Below, one piece after another: positions 1-5,921 of a DNA stretch of 7,539 bases (the stretch's first letter is position 1; every line of letters starts with the position of its first letter). The notes beneath the pieces were generated by a model, which was not told the origin of the DNA, did no database searches, and worked only from the letters and a program-made list of their open reading frames with translations. Position numbers and translations under genes: made by a program. This DNA is from an uncultured Verrucomicrobiota bacterium (GTDB lineage Bacteria > Verrucomicrobiota > Kiritimatiellia > RFP12 > UBA1067): assembly GCA_946628745.1 (NCBI GenBank), contig CAMOXA010000068.1, positions 1 to 7,539 of the forward strand, given 5' to 3'.

Positions 1-458
1 TCCTTGTAGAAGTTGCCGTTGTCGCGGCGGACGTTCTGCTCGCGCAGCTTGCCGGACATTATGAACTCGGGCTTGACGGGAGCCGCGCCGGTCTGGACGG
101 CGAATTCCTCGTTGAACACTATGAAGCTGCCGCCTTCGCCGTCCCATCCCGTGAGAGCCTCTTCGAACATCGTTTTCAGAGCGTCCGCGAGATAGCCGGC
201 CTGCGAACCGCGCGAGGTCGTGTCGACTGTGAAAGGTTTGACGTTGACGACGCGGCGTCTGTCGGGCTTGGCGTAGCGCATGGCCGCCTGGTTGATGCCC
301 GCGACAGCCTCCTTGACCACGATCTGGAGATCGGCCTCGGCGAATGCGGATGTAACCTCGGTATCCTCGCCTCTGGCGATGCGGCGCGTCTGTTCCGTGG
401 CGCAGCCCGCCGCGGCGACCGATGCGGCGATGGCCAGTCCAAATGCGATTTTGTTCAT
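1..458 (-). CDS. LpoB-like lipoprotein (penicillin-binding protein activator family), 3'-truncated by window edge
   Basis: Only the first 152 codons are present; the gene runs off the left edge. The N-terminus is a lipoprotein signal peptide: Lys at residue 3, a hydrophobic stretch, then AAGC with the lipidated Cys at residue 19. The mature part has the layout of the LpoB family: an ADLQIVVKEAV helix near residue 42, a VVNVKPFTVDTTS strand near 70, a helix (YLADALKTMFEEAL) near 89-102, and a FIMSGKLRE strand near 132 that matches the 'YGEI' strand of LpoB. In enterobacteria LpoB is an outer-membrane lipoprotein that activates the peptidoglycan synthase PBP1b; that role is not proven here, and many PVC and other phyla carry LpoB-fold lipoproteins with unknown partners. 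I chose the ATG at 458 because AAGGG lies about 10 nt upstream; the in-frame ATG at 467 is too close to it. It is the third gene of a unit with the YcfL-like and surface-repeat genes, 71 nt after the latter. Confidence 0.75.
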   Translation of the reverse strand, partial: MNKIAFGLAIAASVAAAGCATEQTRRIARGEDTEVTSAFAEADLQIVVKEAVAGINQAAMRYAKPDRRRVVNVKPFTVDTTSRGSQAGYLADALKTMFEEALTGWDGEGGSFIVFNEEFAVQTGAAPVKPEFIMSGKLREQNVRRDNGNFYK

Positions 459-529
459 GCTGTTCATTCCCTTCTGTTTGATTGTTGTTTTTGTTGATTG
501 TAAATGTTGCGGCCCGGCGGCTTTTGCGT
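459..529 (-). other. AC-rich intergenic leader before the LpoB-like gene
   Basis: This 71-nt gap reads, on the minus strand, a short GC-rich stretch after the upstream stop codon and then a G-poor, A/C-rich tract. The tract holds two copies of ACAATCAA about 17 nt apart, followed by the AAGGG ribosome site. I see no convincing promoter or terminator. The A/C-rich tract would leave the ribosome site unstructured. A processing or internal regulatory site is possible but not shown. Confidence 0.35.
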
Positions 530-1072
530 TCAGAACCCCGCGTTGATCAGCGGGAAGCACTTGAGCCCCGAATTGTTGAAATTCAAAAACCCGACCTGCA
601 GACCGTGGAGGTCCCCGGCGAAGTTCACCGCACCGATCTGGACGCCGTACGCGCCGCCGTCGACGATGTTCACGAGCCCCAGCTGCACGCCCTTCATCGT
701 CGCGCCGACAGTGTTGCCGAAAACCGTCGCCGAGATTCCGCCGAAGTCGCGGCTGGTCGCGGAAAACACCCCTGCGTCGAGACCGTACGTGTCGGCGTAC
801 TCGCCCCACCCGAGATCTAACCTCAGCCCGTACACGCTGCTCTCCTCGTTCGGCACGGCCCACGGCAGAACCGTAAGCCCGATTGCAAGGTCGTACGACC
901 TCCACCCGTAGCTGTTGTTGCCGCCGCGTTCGACGAATGTGACGTCGCGCTCGTTCGCGCCGGTTGCCAGGTCGTTCGCCACACCCTTGCCGGCTTCGAA
1001 TCCGGCGGCGTCGGCCGCGGATGCCGCGACGGCTGCAATGCAAACTGCCATTGCGATTTTCTTGAAGTTCAT
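530..1072 (-). CDS. Exported small protein with LA_2272-type surface repeats
   Basis: A 180-aa protein with a Sec signal peptide (MNFKK, hydrophobic core, cleavage near ASA-ADA at residues 18-23). The C-terminal half contains repeats of the form G-(V/L)-Q-(hydrophobic)-G-x-x-N: GVQLGLVN at about 128-135, GVQIGAVN at about 143-150, GLQVGFLN at about 157-164, with weaker versions earlier (GLRLDLGWG, GLDAGVF). This pattern is that of the 'LA_2272 surface repeat' proteins, which are predicted surface or outer-membrane beta-rich proteins of unknown function. The chain ends in ...NAGF; a C-terminal Phe is typical of outer-membrane beta-barrels, but the length is short for a full barrel, so membrane insertion is only a guess. 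The ATG at 1072 is preceded by AGGAG at about 9 nt; the in-frame ATG at 1081 abuts that site and is rejected. It lies 31 nt downstream of the YcfL-like gene and is probably co-transcribed with it. Confidence 0.8.
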   Translation of the reverse strand: MNFKKIAMAVCIAAVAASAADAAGFEAGKGVANDLATGANERDVTFVERGGNNSYGWRSYDLAIGLTVLPWAVPNEESSVYGLRLDLGWGEYADTYGLDAGVFSATSRDFGGISATVFGNTVGATMKGVQLGLVNIVDGGAYGVQIGAVNFAGDLHGLQVGFLNFNNSGLKCFPLINAGF

Positions 1073-1103
1073 ATGCTGCATCTCCTTTTTTACGGTTTCG
1101 GCG

Positions 1104-1487
1104 CTACTGTCTCGCTCTGCGGACGTAGAACATCATGTCGACGGCGTTGGATGTCGGCGCGGTTCCCTTGAGCGGGACGACTTCGTAAGGCATGAGCATG
1201 CGGTCGCTCCATCCGGACATGGCCGAATCGATCGCGACGCCGTTCGGATCGAGCCACGAGACCTTCCATTGCACCGCGAGGTCGGACGATGTGTTGTTGA
1301 CGACATTCGCCTGGAACGTATATATTCCGGCCGGGTTTTTGACGCACCGCACGTCGGTCACGTAAACCCTGGTGCCAAGATCGGGCGCCAGCGTCACGCG
1401 CCGGTCCGGCGGCGGAACATTCGTGGCCACGCATCCCGAAAGAAGCGCCGCGAACGCGACTGCGAAGCACAAAGACAGTATTCTCAT
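1104..1487 (-). CDS. YcfL-like (DUF1425) lipoprotein
   Basis: A 127-aa predicted lipoprotein: signal peptide MRILSLCFAVAFAALLSGC with lipobox LSGC and Cys19 as the lipidation site. The mature domain shows the YcfL/DUF1425 pattern: VYVTDVRCVKN (about 41-51), FQANVVNNTSSDLAVQWKVSWLDPNGV (about 58-84), then W-S followed by a hydrophobic strand and P-(Y)-E (about 93-102) and LKGTAPTSNAVDMMFYVR (about 106-123). The fold is an immunoglobulin-like beta-sandwich; the function is not established. In E. coli ycfL sits directly upstream of lpoB, and here an LpoB-like gene lies two genes downstream, which supports both calls. The ATG at 1487 has a full AGGAGG site 7 nt upstream. An in-frame ATG at 1523 would add 12 residues before the signal peptide and lacks a ribosome site, so it is not used. 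It is the first gene of its unit, behind the promoter at 1526-1554. Confidence 0.82.
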   Translation of the reverse strand: MRILSLCFAVAFAALLSGCVATNVPPPDRRVTLAPDLGTRVYVTDVRCVKNPAGIYTFQANVVNNTSSDLAVQWKVSWLDPNGVAIDSAMSGWSDRMLMPYEVVPLKGTAPTSNAVDMMFYVRRARQ

Positions 1488-1525
1488 CACGTTTCCTCCT
1501 GTAGCAGTTTGACTTGATGTCATAA

Positions 1526-1554
1526 ATTATGGCATATTTCCGGCGGAAATGCAA
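1526..1554 (-). promoter_or_regulatory. Predicted sigma-70-type promoter of the YcfL-like/LpoB-like unit
   Basis: On the minus strand TTGCAT (-35, 1549-1554) is separated by 17 bp from CATAAT (-10, 1526-1531). A TGC immediately before the -10 gives an extended -10. Transcription would start near 1519, leaving a leader of about 30 nt before the YcfL-like start codon. The promoter lies in the gap between the regulator's stop codon and this gene, so the lipoprotein unit is probably transcribed independently of the glycosidase operon, although read-through is possible because I see no terminator between them. Confidence 0.6.
1536..1550. promoter_or_regulatory. Perfect 15-bp palindrome in the promoter spacer (candidate operator)
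   Basis: ATTTCCGGCGGAAAT is two 7-bp arms around one base. It occupies most of the spacer between the -35 and -10 and touches the -35 hexamer. A hairpin with a one-base loop cannot form and no T-tract follows, so a terminator is unlikely; a dimeric repressor site is the natural reading. The binding protein is unknown. It does not resemble the 17-bp palindrome at 7337-7353, so the regulator encoded next door is probably not the one that binds it. Confidence 0.45.
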
Positions 1555-1566
1555 GTACGAATAAAA

Positions 1567-2670
1567 TCACGGGGACTTGGCCGCTTTGGACATGCAAAGT
1601 GTCGACCGGCGCACGACGAGCGTGGAATCGAGAAGTATCTTGCGCGGCGGAATCGACGGCGCCCTCATGCGCTCCAAGAGAGTGCGCAACGCGAGCGACG
1701 ACAATTCATCGCAATATTGACGCACCGACGTGAGCCCAGGCTTCATCGCACCGGCGAGCTTGACATCGTCGAACCCCGCGAGCAGCATGTCGCGCGGAAC
1801 TCGCACACGCAGCTTTCTCAGCGTCTTGGCGAGCGCGGCGGCCGCCATGTCGTTGGAACACACGATCGCCTCCGGCCGATACTTCCCGATGCCCGCCGAA
1901 ATCGCGTCCACGTCGTCCGGCTCCGCGACGATTATGTCCGCATGCCGTCCGGCCGAATGCCGGAGCGTCGCGTCCACGCCCGCGAAGCGCGCGTGGACGC
2001 TGTCCGCGCAAAGGCGCCTCAGAAGGCAGCAGACTCTCCGCACACCCATCGAAACGAGATGCGCCGCGATCTTTCGCCCTGCCGCGAAGTGGTCCGTCGC
2101 GACGAGATCGTACCGGCTGCGGGCCGGCGGCGGTACGATGTCGTAGTCGACGAGCACAAGGGGTATGCCCGCTCTGTCGAGGATGTCGGCGATAGTGGCG
2201 TTGACACGGTCGGCGTCTTCGGCGAAACCTACCGGCTGCATTATGACGCCGGCGACGTTTTCAGCCACCATGTGTTCCGCGAGCCGCTGCGCCTGTATGG
2301 AACGCAGCCTGTGGTCGACCGGGAAGACGTCGCCGGCCACGAGGTCCATCCCGCACCCGGCGCAACCTTCGACAAGGCCCTCGGTCACGGCTACGAAAAA
2401 CTCCGAGTCCGCCGTGCCCGGTATGACGAGACCGATAGTCCGGTTCTTGTCGAGCACGTACGTCCCGCTGCCCTTGCGCGCGCCGACGAGTCCGAGCCGT
2501 TTCAGCTCCGCTACGCTCCTCACGGCGCTCATGCGCGTCACGCCGAACCTGCTCATTATCCGTGTGAGGCTCGGGAACGCTCCCGAGCCGGAATAAGCGC
2601 CGCGGCGTATTTCGTCGCGCAGCACCCTCGCGATTTCGCGATAGTCTATGCCTGCGGATTCTCTTTTCAT
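1567..2670 (-). CDS. GntR-LacI chimeric (AraR-like) transcriptional regulator
   Basis: A 367-aa regulator. Residues 8-75 are a GntR-type winged helix: YREIARVLRDEIRRGAY, then FPSLTRIMSRFGVTRMSAVRSVAEL (the recognition helix region), then LGLVGARKGSGTYV (the wing). From residue 78 (TIGLVIPG) to 355 comes a LacI/periplasmic-binding-protein-like effector domain. Its hallmarks are GVIMQPV (141-147), IPLVLVDYDI (169-178), TDHFAAGRKIAAHLVSMGVRRV (192-213), EAIVCSNDMAAAAL (267-280), LLAGFDDV (296-303), LTSVRQYCDELSSLALRTLL (313-332) and LLDSTLVVRRST (347-358). This GntR-HTH plus LacI-effector architecture is that of Bacillus AraR, a sugar-responsive repressor; the ligand here is unknown but is likely a mono- or oligosaccharide. 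The ATG at 2670 starts just before the HTH, 13 nt after the stop codon of the GH97-EEP gene. Its own ribosome site is weak, so translational coupling is likely. An upstream extension in the same frame overlaps the neighbour's coding sequence and reads as low-complexity Arg/Ser, so it is rejected. Confidence 0.92.
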   Translation of the reverse strand: MKRESAGIDYREIARVLRDEIRRGAYSGSGAFPSLTRIMSRFGVTRMSAVRSVAELKRLGLVGARKGSGTYVLDKNRTIGLVIPGTADSEFFVAVTEGLVEGCAGCGMDLVAGDVFPVDHRLRSIQAQRLAEHMVAENVAGVIMQPVGFAEDADRVNATIADILDRAGIPLVLVDYDIVPPPARSRYDLVATDHFAAGRKIAAHLVSMGVRRVCCLLRRLCADSVHARFAGVDATLRHSAGRHADIIVAEPDDVDAISAGIGKYRPEAIVCSNDMAAAALAKTLRKLRVRVPRDMLLAGFDDVKLAGAMKPGLTSVRQYCDELSSLALRTLLERMRAPSIPPRKILLDSTLVVRRSTLCMSKAAKSP

Positions 2671-2683
2671 GGCCTGCGTCCCG

Positions 2684-5620
2684 CTACTTGGCGAACACGA
2701 CCTCGGCCACGGACGGAAAATGGTCGCTCGGGAAGAGGCGGGTGCCGGGGCGTGTTTCGGATATGGTCTTGTACGATAGCACGCGCGTCCCCGGCGTGAC
2801 GTAGATGTAGTCGATGCGTTTGAAGTGGGAATCGTCGCCCGCCACGCTCCTCTCGCGGACATCCCGCTTGACGGCTTCGGCGATCGACGGCTCTTCCTCG
2901 AACCAATGCCAGTAGTTGAACGTGCGCCAGGACCCCTGCGGCGTGGTTTCGCTAAGGTACAGCGAATCGTCGAGTATCTTCGAGATGGCGAGCGCGGGCT
3001 TCTCGTATTCGAGGCAGTTGTGGTCGCCCGTGAACACGACAGGGCAGTTCTCGCCGAACTCTTTCATCCGCTCGATGATGAGCAGCATCCCCTTCTCGCG
3101 GGCCTTTTCGCTTCTATGGTCGGTGTGGGTGTTGGCGAAAGCGAAAGTCTTTCCTGTCGCATTGTCCTTCAGTATCGCATACGTGCAGATTCGAGGCAGC
3201 GCCGCGCCCCAGCTTTTCGAGCCCGGCACATCCGGAGTTTCGGAGAGCCAGAAAGTTCCGCCCTTTAGAACTTCGAAGCGTGAAGTGCGGAACATTATGT
3301 GCGAGCCTTCGCCGCTTTTGCGGTCGGCGTTGCGTCCTTCCCCGACGATGGTGTAGTCGGGGAAACGCTCCGCGAGCCAGTCGCGCTGGTCCGGCAGGAC
3401 TTCCTGAAAGCCGGCGACGTCCGGATTCTCGCGCCTGATCAGCGCCGCCATGTCGTCGCGGCGCGCCCACCAGTTGTTGTCCTTGGATGTTTTGTCCAGC
3501 GACGAAGCTCGTATGTTGTATGTCATGACGCGGACAGGTGTGGCGCCGCCCCGGGCCGGCGTGAACTTCGCCGCGAAGCCTCCGCCCGGCGCGAGGCGCA
3601 CCATGATGCTTTTGCCGGCCTTGACCGTGAAGCGTGTGCGGGTGAAATTCTCCGCGTTCACGTTGGCGTCAGGCGCGTCCGCGAACGCCTCGACGTCCCA
3701 TTCGCCTTCGCCCAGGAAGGACGTGGGCAGCTCCAGTTCGCGCGCCTCCCATGTCGTTATCGCGCCAAGCCACCATTCCCCGCCCTTGCGGCGGGCGACC
3801 GCGGCGTACTTGCCGATTTCTCCGGCGACGCCGCGCGTCTCGTCCCACACGGTCGGCACCTTGGCTATGAATTCCGTGCATTCGGGCGCAGTGCGGTACT
3901 GCGTTGGCGAGTCGCAGAGCATCTGTATCGGCGCCTCGAAAAGCGGGAACAGCGCGAGCTGGTGGCAGCGCGTGCCATAGCAGGCGCGCGCATCCTTTTT
4001 CGCGTCGAACGGCGGCGCGTCGAACGCGCGGTTGCGCATCGCGCCCGGCGTATAGTCCATGGCGCCCGCGACCATTCGCGTGTAGACGAGGTTGACGTCG
4101 TTCGACACGACGACCTTGCGTCCGCCGATGCTTCCGCCCTGTTCAAGCCCGTAGACGCCTTCGTAGTTGAGTATGTTCGGATACTTGCGCTGCAGCCCCG
4201 TCGGCTTGTGGATGCCGTGGTACAGGACGACCAGATGATAATCCGCGGCTTCCGCCGCCGTCTCTTCGAGGAACCTTTCGGCTTCCTGGTCGTCGCGCTC
4301 GATGAAGTCGATCTTGAACCCCTTCACACCCATCGCGGCGTAGCGTTCGAAGACCCGTACGCGCCGATCGCGGTCGAAGAGAGGCGCCCACGCCGCCCAG
4401 AGGATGACGCCGACGCCTTTCTCCTTTGCATACGCGACCACGCCGGGCACGTTCACTTCTTCGCGCATCTTCTCGGGGTCGAGCTTCTCCGACCAGCCCT
4501 CGTCCATGATGATGTATTCAATGCCGTTCGCCGCGGCGAAATTGACGTATTCCTTGTATGTCTCGAAATTGCACCCCGTCTTGAGTCCGGGGACGTCGGT
4601 GATCCTGAAGCCGTTCCACCAGTCCCACGCGACCTTGCCGGGCTTGACCCACGAGAAATCGTTCCCGCGCATGAGATGCAGATGCGACTGCGGCGCGGCG
4701 AGCGCATAGACTGCGTCGGACGCGACGAGGTCCGAGGGCGTGTCGCCCAGCACGAAAACGCGCCACGGGAAGGTGCGCGCGGGCACGGTCTTCGCGAGAT
4801 ACTGCTCGCGGCTCGCCACCATGATCTTGCGCTTGACTCCGAAGCGGTCGCCCTCGTATTCTTTCGGGACGCCGGCCTGCCACGAGCGCAGCGTGTCGGT
4901 CTCGCCCTCGCGCCGGTAGAAATTGAGCCCCGGATATTCGCGCAGGTCTGATTCCGTCACCGTGACGACGCCCGCACCCGGCACCGTCGCCGTGAACGGC
5001 GTCATCACAATCTGCGGATGCCCGGCTGGAACGCTCTCGACGGGTCCGATCACCGTGGGCTTTTCCCAGCCCGACATGAACCCTGGCGCGACCGTGTAGC
5101 AAAGCTCCGCGCCTTTCGGGAAGCGGACGGTGGTCGATTCCGCCGTCACAAGCATGGCAGGCGGCGTGCCGGGCGCGTCGAACTCCGTCTCGAACCGCCA
5201 TGCGACGCCGTCGTCGCGCGCGTGGAGCCGAACCGCCCAGGACCGCCCTTCGAATTTCACAAGCGTCTCGTTCGCCGCGAGGTTGATCGCCGATTTCTTG
5301 TAAATCGGCGTCGCGAGCGTCCCCTCGACTTTGCGCGTTTCGGTTTTCACCTCCGTGCCCAGCACGTGCACCTCGCGTCCGTTCAACCACGAAACGCCGA
5401 CCTTGAGCGCAAGCTCCGTCGGCTCGACAATCGCCTTGCCGCGCCGCCACACGGAATACTTCATGCCCTTCTCGCCTATTTCGAGGCGAACCTCGTTTAG
5501 CCCGTCTGGCGAAACAGCGTTGGCGGTCTGCACGCCAGCGGCATGGCACGCCGCCGCGACCGCGAGTCCTGCCGCCGCGCAGAACGCACCGAGCCACCTT
5601 TTCGCTTTGATTATGTTCAT
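2684..5620 (-). CDS. Exported GH97 glycoside hydrolase fused to a C-terminal endonuclease/exonuclease/phosphatase (EEP) domain
   Basis: A 978-aa protein. Residues 1-28 are a Sec signal peptide (cleavage near CHA-AGV). Residues about 34-300 match the GH97 N-terminal beta-sandwich (AVSPDGLNEVRLEIG at the start, LGDTPSDLVAS at its end). About 330-590 is the catalytic TIM barrel: WDWWNGFR, EYIIMDEGWSEK, GVILWAAW, GFKIDFIERDDQE, PNILNYEGVYGLEQ. Asp438 in KIDF matches the nucleophile of retaining GH97 enzymes, and Glu487 (NYEG) and Glu493 are acid candidates; this favours the retaining, alpha-galactosidase-like group over the inverting SusB group. About 595-685 is the C-terminal beta domain. Residues 696-978 form a complete EEP domain with VMTYNIR (Asn702), GFQEV (Glu740), NTHTDH (830-835), FTGDHN (Asp866, Asn868) and SDHFPS (Asp966, His967), all the metal and catalytic positions expected. 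The two parts are in one uninterrupted frame. The ATG at 5620 has AAGGAG 8 nt upstream. It probably acts in the periplasm or outside the cell; the EEP substrate (nucleic acid, phosphoester or phospholipid) is unknown. Confidence 0.93.
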   Translation of the reverse strand: MNIIKAKRWLGAFCAAAGLAVAAACHAAGVQTANAVSPDGLNEVRLEIGEKGMKYSVWRRGKAIVEPTELALKVGVSWLNGREVHVLGTEVKTETRKVEGTLATPIYKKSAINLAANETLVKFEGRSWAVRLHARDDGVAWRFETEFDAPGTPPAMLVTAESTTVRFPKGAELCYTVAPGFMSGWEKPTVIGPVESVPAGHPQIVMTPFTATVPGAGVVTVTESDLREYPGLNFYRREGETDTLRSWQAGVPKEYEGDRFGVKRKIMVASREQYLAKTVPARTFPWRVFVLGDTPSDLVASDAVYALAAPQSHLHLMRGNDFSWVKPGKVAWDWWNGFRITDVPGLKTGCNFETYKEYVNFAAANGIEYIIMDEGWSEKLDPEKMREEVNVPGVVAYAKEKGVGVILWAAWAPLFDRDRRVRVFERYAAMGVKGFKIDFIERDDQEAERFLEETAAEAADYHLVVLYHGIHKPTGLQRKYPNILNYEGVYGLEQGGSIGGRKVVVSNDVNLVYTRMVAGAMDYTPGAMRNRAFDAPPFDAKKDARACYGTRCHQLALFPLFEAPIQMLCDSPTQYRTAPECTEFIAKVPTVWDETRGVAGEIGKYAAVARRKGGEWWLGAITTWEARELELPTSFLGEGEWDVEAFADAPDANVNAENFTRTRFTVKAGKSIMVRLAPGGGFAAKFTPARGGATPVRVMTYNIRASSLDKTSKDNNWWARRDDMAALIRRENPDVAGFQEVLPDQRDWLAERFPDYTIVGEGRNADRKSGEGSHIMFRTSRFEVLKGGTFWLSETPDVPGSKSWGAALPRICTYAILKDNATGKTFAFANTHTDHRSEKAREKGMLLIIERMKEFGENCPVVFTGDHNCLEYEKPALAISKILDDSLYLSETTPQGSWRTFNYWHWFEEEPSIAEAVKRDVRERSVAGDDSHFKRIDYIYVTPGTRVLSYKTISETRPGTRLFPSDHFPSVAEVVFAK

Positions 5621-5674
5621 TTCCGTTTCTCCTTTGCTTCTTGATGTTAAACTTCCCGTCGAGCGCCGCTCCCG

Positions 5675-5890
5675 TCAACGCTTCTCTATCTTCGCCTTAA
5701 GCGTATTGCCGGATGCCGCGAACGTACATGTCTTGCGGCCCGTCAATCCCGTCATGCGAAGCATGGAGAGGTCATCCGGGAGCCCGCCGTAGGACTGCGC
5801 GGACGGCAAGGCGCAAAGCGGCATGGCCGCCAACGCGGCGAAGACTTTGCGCCAGTTGCTTTCATTGCGGACAAATACGGTGTCGGTCAT
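5675..5890 (-). CDS. Small exported protein of unknown function, possible gene remnant
   Basis: A 71-aa reading frame between the esterase and GH97-EEP genes, with 31 nt before it and 54 nt after it. The ATG at 5890 has AAGGA about 9 nt upstream, so it is probably translated. Residues 11-31 (NWRKVFAALAAMPLCALPSAQS) look like a signal peptide with cleavage near PSA-QS. The mature part, about 40 residues, reads YGGLPDDLSMLRMTGLTGRK followed by TCTFAASGNTLKAKIEKR. The last strands resemble the C-terminal beta-strands of carbohydrate-active enzymes ('G..tlTA.g.gLk.a.v'), and there is no recognisable domain in between. It may be a genuine small secreted protein, or a signal peptide joined to the tail of a larger enzyme after an internal deletion. 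I do not recognise a family. Confidence 0.5.
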   Translation of the reverse strand: MTDTVFVRNESNWRKVFAALAAMPLCALPSAQSYGGLPDDLSMLRMTGLTGRKTCTFAASGNTLKAKIEKR

Positions 5891-5921
5891 TTGCACTTTC
5901 CTTATGTTTGACAATTGCCGT

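Noticed and set aside
1510..1523. TGAC...GTCA inverted repeat near the start of the YcfL-like transcript
   Set aside because: The arms are only 4 bp long, which is common by chance.
1549..2799. Plus-strand open frame of 416 codons opposite the regulator
   Set aside because: Antisense to a clear GntR-LacI regulator; composition is typical of a shadow frame.
2671..2862. Longer N-terminus for the regulator (ATG at 2862)
   Set aside because: The extra 64 residues overlap the end of the GH97-EEP gene and read as low-complexity Arg/Ser/Thr; the GntR helix begins right after the ATG at 2670.
3299..4951. Plus-strand open frame of 550 codons opposite the GH97-EEP gene
   Set aside because: It lies wholly antisense to a gene with intact domains and catalytic motifs. 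Its product is Arg/Val/Ala-rich with no recognisable domain, as expected of a GC-rich shadow frame.
5641..5674. Intrinsic terminator between the small gene and the GH97-EEP gene
   Set aside because: The only stem is GAGC/GCTC around three bases with no following T-tract on the coding strand, too weak for a terminator.
4518..5678. Minus-strand 386-codon frame overlapping the start of the GH97-EEP gene
   Set aside because: Same strand, different frame. The product is Arg/Gly-rich and lacks domains; the GH97 frame explains the region.
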